Part shown: positions 21,949-33,700 of the stretch, piece by piece
How the letters are laid out: every line of letters begins with the position of its first letter
How positions within the stretch are numbered: the first letter of the stretch is position 1
NCBI GenBank assembly: GCA_027943245.1
Contig: JANDJZ010000264.1
Location: 1 to 55,065 of the forward strand
Source of the DNA: Acanthamoeba sp. SK_2022b
Taxonomy: Eukaryota; Discosea; Longamoebia; Acanthamoebidae
DNA length: 55,065 bases
Direction: 5' to 3'
Program-made: the position numbers and the translations under genes
Notes under the pieces: generated by a model
Database searches by the model: none
What the model was told of the DNA's origin: nothing
Seen by the model: the letters and a program-made list of their open reading frames with translations, nothing else

Positions 21949-22947
21949 TTACATGAAGTCATCTTCGTAGTCCTCGTTGACTTCGGCGTTGGAGGTGAGG
22001 AGGTCGGTCTGCCTGTGGAGGTCGGTGTAGGTTCGGATCTCCTCGTCCCGCTTCGTCTTCTCGCGCTGCTCCCTCTCCTCCTTGGCCTTCTGCTTCTTGG
22101 CGGCCGTGTTCTCGTTCCTCATCTCCCGCATCCTGTCCTCGTAGATCGCTGCCCAGGCCACCGCGCGGGGCGTCAGCCCACAACCTCCCCCCCTCCATCA
22201 CCTACTTCATCTCTCATTATCTGCTTCGCCTACCTTGGAGGTTGACCTGCTTCTCCACTTTGGTCTTGTTTAGGCGGTTCAGGATGGCGTTCAGCTTGGA
22301 CACCTTCACCGTCTTGACCTGCCGGCACGCGTTAGTTGTAGTTGATGATGACGACGAGTAGAGGTGGGACAAGGCAAGGGCGAGCGTACCAGCTTGTCGT
22401 TCTTGAAGCCGACCTGCCCGACGTCCATGCCCTGGGTCTTCTTGAGGTTGGAGTGGGGCGTGTAGATGACCGGCACGCTGGGCAGCTTGCATCCTACAAC
22501 GTGGTGCATCAAACCAGCTCGTCAACACTTGATGTATCGATGTTACTCATAAAGGAAGGCGCACCCTGGATGGAATTGGCCTTGACGAGCTGCACGCAAT
22601 CTTCGAGAACACCCTCAGGGACATCCTCCCACGATTCGCCACGCGGCAGTCGCAGGTAGACGTGAGCAGAGGACAGATTGTCAACGTGGAACCTGCCACG
22701 TGGGAGGTAAGCACATGTATGCAAAGAAATGCATTTGGGAATGAATTACCAGATGTCCTCGGGAAGGCCGTATCGGATGAGTTCTTCGTTCTCATACTTG
22801 TCCTTGCCCATGTAGACAACGTACTTGGGGTCTGAATCGCAACCGATTAACAAATCAAGCGATTAATTCAAAGTTCGCAACGCAAAAGTATTTGAGTTGC
22901 AGTTTGAGGATGCACGCGATACCGCGAGTGGTGAAGTAGAGCGGCAT
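21949..22947 (-). CDS. CCDC25: CCDC25-like NFACT-R domain protein
   Basis: Six exons on the minus strand (22923-22947, 22750-22831, 22565-22692, 22390-22493, 22234-22318, 21949-22148) join to 207 residues, essentially the length of animal CCDC25. It begins MPLYFTTR. It contains [46 protein letters not shown], and [19 protein letters not shown], all characteristic of the NFACT-R fold. A basic coiled coil ([14 protein letters not shown]) and an acidic end (NEDYEDDFM) follow. In animals CCDC25 has been reported as a sensor of extracellular-trap DNA linked to integrin signalling. The NFACT-R fold is otherwise associated with ribosome quality-control proteins. Which role holds in an amoeba is unknown. 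Its 3' end lies only about 80 bp from the 3' end of the LRR kinase gene, and the two converge. Confidence 0.93.
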
Positions 22948-23083
22948 CGTATGGCAACAAGATCTTGAATCGTGACGATCAACCGCAGAAGCTGTTGTGC
23001 TTGATTGAGTCTTCGCTGCGCCGGTTTCTTTTTCTTTTCTCACCCTCACAAAACTATTAAGAAAATACCAGAGCAAGATCGAG

Positions 23084-24683
23084 ATGGAGCTCGCCAGCGT
23101 CCCCTCATCGTCGGCCTGGGTGCCACTCATAGATGAAACCACTGGTAAATCTTGCACGCCACGCTGCACAACACTCTTATATTTATTTATTATTTTTAGG
23201 CTGCTCCAGTGAGGTTATTACTCAGAGTGCTGTGAACAGGCAAGGCCTACTGCAGCCGCGTGCACTCGAGCTACGCCAAGCGACCCAGCCGTCGCTTTTC
23301 GTTCATTCTATGGTCGGCCCTCTACCGGCTGGGCAAGCTGCTCACGTGGCCCGCCGAGAAGACAGTCGAGACCTACCTCTACATCTTCAACCGCAGCATC
23401 CAGCCAGGTTCGTTCCATGCACTCGCGCGCATGCACGACCTTACAGTGTAGTCTGCAGGCAGGTTTGAGCAATGGTCCTCGGTTCGCGCCGAGAAGATAC
23501 ACCGAGTCCTGCTCCTGGTCGGCATGGTGCTGCTTGGCACGCTCGCCGTCCTGCTGTTCCCATTCGGTCAGGCCGCTCCCTCAACCATTCAATTCGCCTG
23601 CACACGGAGTCACTGACACCATCGTGCGTGTGCGTGTGGGGTGGGTGAGAGAACAGGCGTGCTGCTGCGCTTCCTCGCCATGTCGCTGGGCACGCACGAC
23701 TTCCTCTTCGTGCGACCACACAACAAAACGGTCGACTCCACCACGTACACGTTCGCTTCCACATGCATACACGTCAAAAACCACAACTGGGTGACGTTGA
23801 CCGTTCGCTCTCTCTCTCTCTCTCTCTCCCCCATTGGTGATTGTGTGTGCCTGTCTGCTGCAGGTCGTTTCCGGCTGGCAGCCGGGTGCGGGTGACCCTG
23901 CGCACCCAGAATCTGGGCTTCCTGCCCCATCTCAGTTCGGCCAACAATCTAGCCAATCCGGTCAAGCGCGTCAAGTATCTCTTGCAGGAACTTCAACTCG
24001 GTACGACTATCAGGGATCCCTCAGCCCGCCCGCACACCACAACGCGCGTTCGCGACACACACAGACACTCACCCACACTAATGACTGTGGCGTGTTGCAG
24101 GCAAGGATGACGTGCTGTGCTTTCAAGAGTGCTTCGACTTGGGCGCCACGAAGGCGATCATCAGGGGCCTCAACAGGAAGCCGAACCGGCCGAGCCGTTC
24201 TCGGGTGGCGCGGCACGGCGAGGCTCAGGACATGCTGCGACGCAGCCACCCCTCGGACGAGGACGACATCGAAGGAGGCAGCCACATTCCGGTTCTCAAG
24301 AAAGGTTCTGCGCGCGCTGTGTTGTGTTGCATTGCGAGGGTGCGTGCGTGCGTGGGCTTACGAGAGACATCGACTGCAGAAGCGCCGATCTATCCGTGGA
24401 TCGTGGCGGACTGCGACCCGCGCTCGTACCGTCTCAATTCGGGCCAGGTCATCGTCAGCCGCTACCCGCTCGCCAATCCCGAGTTTGTGCGGTACGGCAT
24501 CTCCGTAGTTTCGGAGCTAAATTACTTAGTCTGACACTGCTTCGGAGCTAAAACAATGCGCACTCCACGCAGGTACACCAACCGGGTCGGCGAAGACAAG
24601 ATGGCGGGCAAGGGCGTGCTCGGGTGCACAGGTGCGGGACCGCGTCATCTTCATGGTACCATACCTGATAAACAAGCACCTGA

Positions 24684-24743
<60 letters not shown>

Positions 24744-26449
24744 CACTGTGCAGTGATATTGGGCACCACTGCTGAAGGCCGCAGCCTTAAGCTGACCGTC
24801 TTCTCGACGCATCTGCAAGCGGGCAGCGCTCCTCCCAAAGGTATCGCGCTCCTCACGCATTGCAGCGCACTTGTGAGCGCAGGGCGCTCACACACACGCC
24901 AAACGGCTGCGAATATTCGCAGATAAGGTCCATCTGCAACAGATCAGGACGGCCGCGGCGTTTGTGCGGTACTACAACCACAAGCACATCGACGAGAGTC
25001 GTGACGTGTGGGTGGGCGCCGTCCTCATGGGCGACTTCAACATCGCTCCCATCAACGGTTAGCACTCCCCGGGCCGTTTCCACTGTGTCGTGTGTCCGGG
25101 CGGCATCTGCTAACTCTGAGTGTGGGGGACACTGGGGCGGGTTCAGGCGACCCGGAGTGGTGGGGCAACGGCAAGATCACGTGGGATCGCGAGTGGGTGC
25201 CCATGAACCAGATCTTCCACGCCCACCACATGAAGAACTGGTTCTACGAGGTATAGGCGCTACACCACAATGCACTCCACGCGTTGCATTCTCTGGCTCG
25301 TCACACTCACGCACCACACACATGCACACATGCAGGACACGAAAGACGGCGAGGTGCGGAAGCGCAACCGGGACTTGTTCCTCCGCTTCCAGGACGTGTT
25401 CGCCGACCGGCTGCACGCGCTAGTGGAGGAGATCAACGGGCAACTGACCGACGACGCACACGCGGAGGAGCGGGACAAGGGCACGCGGCTGCGCATCGAC
25501 GTGATCGGGCTGGCCAATCGGATCACGGCCTGGCTCGGGCGCCGCGAGGACGCGAGGGTCGAGCGAGCGCGCAATGGCGCATCGCCGGCTCCGCCGACGC
25601 AGCGCAACAAGGGCAAGGGCAAGGCCGAGACTCAGAAGAGGAGAGTGAGGAAGGCGGACGTGTTGGTGCAGACCAGCGACATAGAAGTGGTGGACGATGA
25701 CCTTCACGATGAAGATGCCCATGACCATGACGATGACGACCGTGACGGCGACGGAGACTCTGCCGACGACAACGATGAGGGCGACGCCGACGCCGAGACG
25801 GCGGAGCTGCGCGCCATGCTGACGGGCGAGTTGGTCCGACAGGCGCGGCTTGTGACGGGCTGGCGGCGGACCGACCAGTGGTTCGCCGAGGAACGCACGC
25901 GGCGTCGAGTCGTTCATGAGGACGGCGACGGGGAGCCCCACGAAGACGAGCCGCTGGAAGAGGGGCTGGAGGAGATGGTCGCCCTGCTGCGTGGGCTGCG
26001 CGCTATCCCGAGCGACCCGGTCGTGGACTTGTTCGCCCGCGACAGGCGGCACGGCGACCAGGGCGACCCCGAGGAGTGCGGCAAGTGGGGCCGGCCGAAG
26101 CTGCGGTGCGACCCCCGCGTGGAGTACGTCATCCCCGGTACCTCTGTCGACAAGGACCGCTACGAGGTACATGCGTCGAGCCCTTTGCCCCAAAGGCGCG
26201 CGTGCGGCCAATGGGGCTCACTGCGACTCGTCGCTGATCGGTTTGGCGGGGTGTTGGGGCGACGGACAGGGCAAGTTTCCGGACGAGGTGGACTTCAACG
26301 ACCTCGACCACGTGTGGGTGCTGGAGCGGCTCAGGGGCAGCGCGCCCCGCATGGAGAACGTGCGTACGCGCCTCGTCGAGCACTACCCGTTCTTCTACAC
26401 CGACCACCTCGGCAAGCGCCTCGAATTCGAGGTCGCCCTGCTGGACTAG
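23084..26449 (+). CDS. Membrane-anchored neutral sphingomyelinase-like EEP phosphodiesterase
   Basis: Thirteen exons (23084-23144, 23240-23407, 23459-23566, 23657-23744, 23864-24000, 24101-24304, 24380-24491, 24573-24631, 24754-24840, 24923-25057, 25147-25250, 25336-26166, 26270-26449) join to 757 residues. A hydrophobic helix RVLLLVGMVLLGTLAVLLF (about 92-112) anchors the protein. The catalytic endonuclease/exonuclease/phosphatase fold then shows TQNLGFLPHL, LCFQECFD (metal-binding Glu), VIVSRYPL, FSTHLQAGS, MGDFNIAPIN, and a C-terminal YTDHLGKR with the catalytic His (about H744). This set fits neutral sphingomyelinases, which cleave sphingomyelin-type lipids to ceramide, and related phosphodiesterases. 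Between the GDFN region and the final DH motif lie about 240 residues that are highly acidic and Asp/His-rich, absent from compact family members. The exact substrate cannot be stated. Confidence 0.82.
23811..23829. repeat. Intronic (CT)n microsatellite
   Basis: A CT run in the intron before exon 5 of the EEP phosphodiesterase gene. Confidence 0.85.
24685..24742. repeat. Intronic (CA)n microsatellite
   Basis: A pure CA tract of about 58 bp in the intron between 24632 and 24753 of the EEP phosphodiesterase gene, sense strand CA, ending about 11 bp before the acceptor. Confidence 0.95.
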
Positions 26450-26634
26450 CGTCATCGAGCAGCGCCCCTCTGGTTCTTCACCTGGGAGTTCCTCATCGGG
26501 TCGCTTACGCCCACAACGTGACCCATTCAGCCCGTGGTGGGGGGGGGGTTGTTGTATACCATGAACCCGCGCCACCAAGGGCTTTTTACCCGTGAGATGC
26601 ATCTCACACTGAAAAAGGTTTTCATGAACTGAAG

Positions 26635-28267
26635 ATGGAGGGCACCAGCGAGGCGAAGAAGGCGGAGGGGGGCGGGGGTTGGTTGGAGGGACGCACCAAG
26701 TTCATCCTCCAATACGCCCTCGAAACATGGTACTCTCGAGGAGGGGGAGGTGGAGGTGGAGAGGTGGTGCTGGAGCTCCAGGTGTTGCCCAGCTCTGACC
26801 CTGGGTCGGTTTTGTGGGTTGTTTGGGGGGGGGGCGGTTGCGTGAACCAGGTATGAGGCGCTAAGGGAGCACACGCCCCGCACCGAGTTCGTGACGTTGT
26901 CGCGGGCCCAGCAGGCTGCTCTCTACGCAGCCTGCCTGGCGAGCAGAAACCTAAGCGCACGCGAAGACGACGAGATCACAGAGGCCGTGCTGGCCAGCGT
27001 GGAGCCCGCGCAGCGAGCGCTCGTTCAAGAGGCATGCCCTGCCCTGGCCCCCTAGACTCTTCACATCATTTCTCTCACATGGTCGGCCCGAACAGATCAT
27101 AGCTGGCATCGACCAGGCCATCGCCGAGTTTGGAGGCCAAGCCTTCGTCAAGCTCTCCACGCGCAGCCCCAAAGGCACCTGCACACTGCTGCCGCAGCAG
27201 CAGCTCTACTGTTATTCGTTTGCTGATTGAGTGTTCGTGTTGCAGACGCGGTGACCGGGTGCATGAACGCGCGCATGATGGCTCACCTAGCCCGCGAGAT
27301 GGAGCGAAGCGACGGCACACCCAACGGCGACTCGGTAGCCTTCGTCACGGCCTCGCGCACCGCCTTCCGCGTCACCTCTGGTACTCCGCCCCGTTATCCT
27401 CTTAATCAAAGGTGACATTGCTGATGCGGAGGGCAAGGCGGGGAAGCTATCCGCCTGCTGGCGCTGAGCTCGAGGGTGATGGAGGACTTTATGAAGTACC
27501 TCGACCTGCCCGAGGACCTGTACGATGCACGCGCACATGAGCCTCCTGCAGAAATGGCTTGGAGTAGTGACGCGCGTGTGATGTATGCAGTGGCCTCCCT
27601 CTTAACGTGATCGTGAGGGAGTGGTTTGACATGCGACCAGAGATGGAGTTCAGGGCGTTCGTCAAGAACAAGCAGATCACCGCTATCTCCCAGTACCTCC
27701 CGAACCCACATAATATAAATATCAGAAATATCTTGGTCAACGCAAGATAAGATAAGAACAATATAAAACCAAAAATCAAAACTAACACAGAGGGAACAGG
27801 TACTGCTACTATCAGTTCTTTCCTGAACTGGCGGCGGCAAAGGAAGACATCCAACAACAGATCTTCGGCCTGTGGTCACGCATCGCACACCTCGTGCCCC
27901 AGGTATGTACAGCCATTCGCTCAAATTGCCCACTTGACTGACTTCTGAACGCGCAGGAAAACTGCGTGATTGACTTCGTGCTGCTGGAGAGCAAGCCGGT
28001 CATCATCGAGCTCAATCCCTTCGTATGAACCCAAAATCTCTCTCTCCCTTTCCTTTGTTTGTTTGACACTCTTCGGCCTCTTCTCTTTCGGTTTTGAATG
28101 CAGTTTGGTGATACAGGGGCGTGCCTGTTTTCCTGGCGAGATCCCGATCGGTATCACCAACATAGCGCACCCGCACACGCGCACTACTCACATGTGGCTA
28201 TGCCACTGCTAAAAACAGGAAAGTGCTGTATGGAGAGGCCGAGTTCGAGTTTCGAGTGCTGGAGTAG
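26635..28267 (+). CDS. CDC123/D123-like protein, possibly interrupted by an in-frame TAG
   Basis: Ten exons (26635-26729, 26851-27031, 27096-27174, 27246-27380, about 27438-27519, 27591-27692, 27800-27902, 27957-28022, 28104-28150, 28219-28267) give 312 residues. D123-family features are FVKLSTRSPKDAV, VIVREWFDMRPEMEFRAFVK, QITAISQ, CVIDFVLLE, VIIELNPF and LFSWRDPD. These form the ATP-grasp-like core that in yeast CDC123 helps assemble eIF2. Expansions of divergent D123 proteins occur in amoebae, so a true eIF2 role is uncertain. The donors after 27031 and 27174 are GC rather than GT. The frame meets TAG at 28265-28267. The next 48 codons (to 28414) stay open and look coding (DPLACFPTEWVDYINERR), so the stop may be a sequence error, a readthrough site or a recent nonsense change. 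Confidence 0.72.
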
Positions 28268-28538
28268 GCCAAAGAGGACCCGCTGGCCTGCTTCCCAACC
28301 GAGTGGGTCGACTATATCAATGAGCGCAGGGGGCGAAAGCGTAACACACAGCGTTCGTCCGCCAAAGAGGATGAACAGCAGCCAGGGAGGGACAAGCCCT
28401 GCCTTGTCTCATAGGTTATCGTTAAAGAAGCATGTGGTTGGACAAACCGAGGTGGAGGAACTTTTTCTTTAAGAGTGCTTAAACAATCCTCGGCAACACG
28501 TTGAGCGTTGTCACTGCACTCAGCATGAGTAACTTTGC

Positions 28539-30690
28539 TCACAGAGTATGCGTCACCAAGGCAAGCAGAGCGACCAGGCTGCTGGTCAACACTGTACCGC
28601 ACGAAAGGTCGTGGTTATCCGCAGGCATCTGGAACGGGGCGAGCTGGAGGCTCGCCAGGTCCCCCGTGTTGATCTCGCGCCTCTCCACCACCGTCCCGTT
28701 GTTCAGCACCACGATATGTTCGCCCTTGAAGACAGAAGTCTCGACCGCCCCTTTCGAGTCCGGGCGGACTCCAGTGATGCTCGTCCACCACTCTTTGTAC
28801 ACGAGATTGGCGAACACCCGCGCATTCATTGTCAGGTTGGTGCCGTCCCAGAAGTCGCGCAGGAGGAACTCGTCGAAGGCGGGGCTGCTGAAGATCAGGG
28901 TCATGAAATTGCGTGTGAAGCTGGCCTGAAGGCGTGGAGTCAACACCTGCAGATCGTACTCCGTCACCGCAAGCCTCTGCGTAGATAGATTATCAGTTTG
29001 TTTTCAGTAAGGGTGGCATGATCAGCCACAAAGCAGCAGCAGAGCTATCGGTACGTAGACAGGTAGCGAAGACAAGAGCTCAATGCGACGCCAAAGCTCC
29101 TCCATGTCGATCGGAGCCTCGTTGAAGCGCGCCTTGAGCGCCAGACCATACATCGGAGCTCGCCCGGCTAGCCAAGTGACATAGGTCGTGGTATAGTTCC
29201 GGTGCCGAGTGTCGTAGCCTTCGAGGACGTCAATGTCGCTGAGGTACAGAATCGGTTCAGGGACTAGCTTGTCCGCCAGCTTGAAATACTCAACGACGCT
29301 CGTGTTGGGAAGCAAGCCCTGGATTGCCGGCACACCGGGAGCCGAGATGAGACCTGCGCGCAAGGATGTGAGGAGGTCGAATTGCACCATGAGCTAAACT
29401 TGCTACACTATTGCAATCGATCAGCACCCTGGACGTCATTGTTGGTGAAGGGCTCGTTGATGACGTCCCACTCGCGGCAGAGGCCGCGCGTGGCGTTGAG
29501 CACATCGACCAAGTGATCGTAGATGTAGAGGTTAAGGCCGGTCGCGGTAGAGCTCAGCTCTTGGGCTTCAACAGGCATGTGGCTGAAGCCCAGCGTCAGG
29601 AGGTTGCTCCCGCGCGTGTGGATGCCAGCCATTGCAGGGCATCCAGGGCTTTCTGACGCACCAGTCGACCATTGGCGCCACTCGAGGTCTCTCGTGACGA
29701 CGTTGAACAGCTCCTTGACTTTGGCTTCACCACGTTGCCACGCCGTAGGGTGAGAGTTTAGTGAATGACCAACATGGGCTGTGATCGTGTAATGATCGAG
29801 AAAACAAGCGTACCTGAGTAGTTTAGGTCAGAGACGAGCAGCGAAACGTCGACGGCCGACCCGAAATTGAACCGATGCTTCTTCTGATACACGTTGACCT
29901 GCACGCCCTTGTACAGGGGCTTGTTGTTGCGGTCGACGATCGGGATGGTGAGTTCAGTCTTGCGCAAGCTCATTATCCGCCGTTCTGCGGCCAGGTGCCA
30001 AGGCGAGATGGAACTCGAGGCCCCGGGATAATAGAACGCCGTCTCGACCGCGTTGGGGTCGTCTGACGCACGATGACAGGGAAACGTTGGTCACGATGCA
30101 CGTCTGCTGCTTGACGGCGAAGGCGAACACCAGCTGCCCGTTGTCAGGGCCGAGCGCGGTGGCCGCGCGCAAGGGAATGGCGTATTTGCACCACCCGCGG
30201 TTCGGTGCGTGGCACGGGAATGTGGTGGAGAGCGAGGACCTCTCCTCCTTGTCACGCACCGACTGGCCAGACGCAGTGAGGTGTGGGTGGCACGGACGGC
30301 GATTGGGTGTGGGGAAGAGAAGAGGCTTCGCTCTTTGATCCTGTCGCTTTTGCGTTAACAAGGGAGATGGACGTACGACGGAGCCGGCTGGCTGGCTGCC
30401 GGTGATGTTGACGGCACGCCCAAGGAAAGACTCCACGAGGAGCTCATCCACGGCCACCTCGCGCGCGACTTCAAAAGCCAGCTGGTAGTCTACTTGCTCC
30501 GAGCCCTCGGGGGCTGGTTGAGGAGCCAGCCAGACTCGCCACCAACTTGCCAGGGCTCGGCGGTGGCTCCTGTAGTGCTGTGGAGGATCGGAGAGTCGTT
30601 GGAGAGCACAGGCGTGGAACAGCGAGGCAGAGCCACAGAAGGCACGACGCAAGCCAGAACGAGAAGCAGAACGAAGCAGTGCGACAACAT
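28539..30690 (-). pseudogene. GH10-like glycoside hydrolase with apparent frameshifts
   Basis: Minus-strand pieces at about 30377-30690, 30071-30262, 29814-30070, 29428-29724, 29055-29353 and 28539-28976 together encode a secreted glycosidase. There is a signal peptide (MLSHCFVLLLVLACVVPSVA) and a carbohydrate-binding-like region (ASWWRVWLAPQPAPEG, QLVFAFAVKQ). A GH10-type barrel follows with HRFNFGSAVDVSLL, GFSHMP, WDVINEPF (acid/base Glu), VVEYFKLADKL, LAVTEYDLQV (nucleophile Glu), DEFLLRDFWDG and a hydrophobic, GPI-like tail. GH10 enzymes are typically beta-1,4-xylanases. The reading frame must shift between the signal peptide and the binding module, near 30070, and twice around 29650-29690, where ALDALQWLA is out of frame. 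No intron explains these shifts. It is either a decaying gene or an error-prone stretch of sequence; both catalytic residues survive. Confidence 0.65.
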
Positions 30691-30719
30691 GGAGAGTGGT
30701 CTTCTTGCTTGTTCTCAGT

Positions 30720-33700
30720 TTTGCCCTAAGCAAGAAGAATGAGTCAGAGGTATGATCTCATCTGTTCTTGGAAACAGGAATGAGAGATGTATATATATGA
30801 ATTGTGATATCTAACATGTGAATAGATGCAGGGCTCCATTACAACTTATGAGAAGCTCACCATGTCCTGTCCCATGTCCTGGTGCAAGAGGAGGTTGAGC
30901 AGTACCTCACTCTAATGGAGTGTTCAGAAAAAAGTTACAATGTCACTTTTTAACAAACCTAAAAATTGGTGTACATGATGGCAAGGTTGAAGGTACTTTA
31001 CATGTACATACATGCATGTGGACTGGAGCACAAATGATGGTCTATTCACAGGTGAAGAGTTATTACAAATTTTGAATGATCAAAGTCAGGGTATCTTGAG
31101 ACACCCCTGCACTTTCATGAAAACCACATGCAAGTACAGAACCGTGGAGCACAGCTCCTTCTGTTCTGATCTTTCCATCTACCATTGGAGGATATCCACC
31201 AGTGCACTTGCAAATGTTGGCACTGCACTGCGTTGATTTTGCCAATCCAGAAGTCATCTGTTGTTTCATCACTCTGGATGTACTGCAACCCAGAGGCCAG
31301 GGGCAAATTGTAGTTGGGTGAGTGAGCTGTCCTGAGGCACAGCAAGTTGAGTGTGGGGACAGTCCATCAAAGATGGCAGTATCACAGACTGGGTCTAAAG
31401 ACAACAGGCTTGCTGCAAGCAGTTCGAAGAGATCAGCCCTTTCTCCAAGCTCAGCTGCAGTGAACCTAGCAGGAATATGGCATACCAAGGTGCATGGCCT
31501 GAGCCTGTAAAGCTACTCAGATCCATTCCCAAAGGTTCACTTACAATCTTGTGACATACACTGTCAACATGATGAAAAGTTGGAGCAGCACCTTCCAGCA
31601 TGTTCTAGAAGGCCTGCATTTGGCTGAGAGCAAAGTAGTGATCAGAAATCCACAGGAACTGATGCACATTGGGTCTGAATTTTGGTGAGGTTGGAATCCT
31701 TGGGTGGAGGTAAAGATGCTGCCCTGGTAATTATCAATGAGTCCTCCAAATGAGTATGTGAACCTGTTTCCATAATGCATCCATTACTTGGGAGCAGGCA
31801 TGTGAGAAGGCAGGGAGATGGGATTGGAGTCAATTATGAGGCTCATGTAGGAGCTTGGCTGTTGCTTGGCCTGCTGACACCAGATCTTGTAGGTGGTGCG
31901 TTCTGCAGCAGAGAGCTTGAGATGTTGCTGACGTTGTGCATGAAGCTCAGCTGCAGCAGCAGGTGATTGTGCTTGCAACTGCTGCTGAACAAAATCTATA
32001 CAAGCAGAACATTTTCAAAGGCCTTGAGTTTCAAGGAAGCTTGACAAAGGAAAAGTGTGAGTGCATGCGCTGCAGCACAGGAGAGTAAGAAAGAAGGGGA
32101 ACAGTGGATGAGTGTGAGGATTGGCACAGGGAATGGACTTGGCGCCATGTAAGTGAAATGGGCAGGTGGATGTCACCATCAGGAAGTGCGTCACCCACAT
32201 TGTCAAAAAATGAAGTAGCCACAAGTGTGCAGGACCCCTACCCTAATTGGGGAAGGACCGTTGGTCCGCCTGTGGGGTGGTGGTGGATGGACTGGTGATT
32301 ATGTGGCAGCCAAGGTTTTTGTTCTGATCCATTCCGACCTACTGAAACCATACACCTAGTGGGGGGGGGGGTGAGAGATGGCATGTGAGAGAAGAGGATG
32401 GGTATATGAATGAAGAAGTGAACTTGGCAGTGTGGTGAGGATTGACACCTTTAGAAATGCAGTAATGCAAACATTATAACCATTAACCTTCAGCTTAGAG
32501 GAAGAGGGCAAATGTTTCGCACTACTGGATAATGAATGTTTTCTGATGTGACTTGGTGAGACCTGCATAAAAAGTGGATGAAGCTTCTACATCTGAAGCT
32601 TGAAGGAGCAATAGACATCCAGCCTTACAGCAAGGAGAAGAAACAACAGATGTATGATTCAGCTGTTTAAAATTGGTGAGGTTGTGGAGAATGACAAGCA
32701 GTGCTAAAAGACTGGGAGAAGATAGGTTATCAGATCATAGGCTAGAAGCTCCATAAGTTGGTATGAGATGTAATGAGTGAGCACCAAGTGTGAGTTTATA
32801 GGCAGTGCCTACCATTAGAAGAAGACTGTTGATGAATGTTGAGCAATGGTTACTCCTGAAATATGGACTACCAGGGATGACCTTGACCTGACTGACCCCA
32901 ATATGACATTCTCCAAGGTTTACCCTGCAGAGCTCCATGCCCGCTCTGTCAAGACAACCAGGGCAGCCTGCAGGTGAGCAAGCGCACCATGTTTGGTATG
33001 CCACGGCTTTTGTTCACTTGCAACCTTGGTGTGTGCTCATAATTGCAACACTTTGTGGTGAGGAGTGTCACCGCAGTGTCATGGTGCCAGGAGTTTGTCA
33101 TTTGCTGCAAAGCGTTGTTGTGGGAGGCTTTGTTACTACCAAGCCTTTCATAATAGGTTTTCTCAATGTGGATGAGTGGGTTCACTGTGAGGACACTAAT
33201 GAATTTGGTATGTTTGTGCTTGTAACATGGATTGGACCCCAATGTGCATTGGGTTGAATCAGGTCTCATTTTCACATCACAGCATCCAGAGGCCCTGGAC
33301 TGTCACCATTGGTTCCCTGCTCTTCTTCCTCTTCTTCCAGCACATCTAACAGTCTCACAAGTCCTTGGGCTAAGTGCCTCCAATTCTGTAACTTTCAATA
33401 AACTGGTGTTTTATTGATATTGTTACTTTCAATTCTTATATTCGTAAAACACGAAAGTCTCACATCTGAAACTTTTGGTACTATAAAATGGTGCTGCGGT
33501 TGCACCATCTCTATACTTTTAAACATGACTTTTGCCTCTCTGTACAAAAATGAAGGTTTTTTTTTAAGGCCTCATACATATCCATGTGTTTGACTTTCAC
33601 TCTTCAATGTGCTGCACTGGTGGCAGCAGCATAAGACACACTTCCCTCTCACCAGCCACCACCTATCCCTGCTGGGTTACTTGGTGCCCTCCAAGTGCAC

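Noticed and set aside
25420..26211. 263-codon minus-strand frame opposite the EEP phosphodiesterase
   Set aside because: It mirrors the acidic insert of the plus-strand gene and has no recognisable domain.
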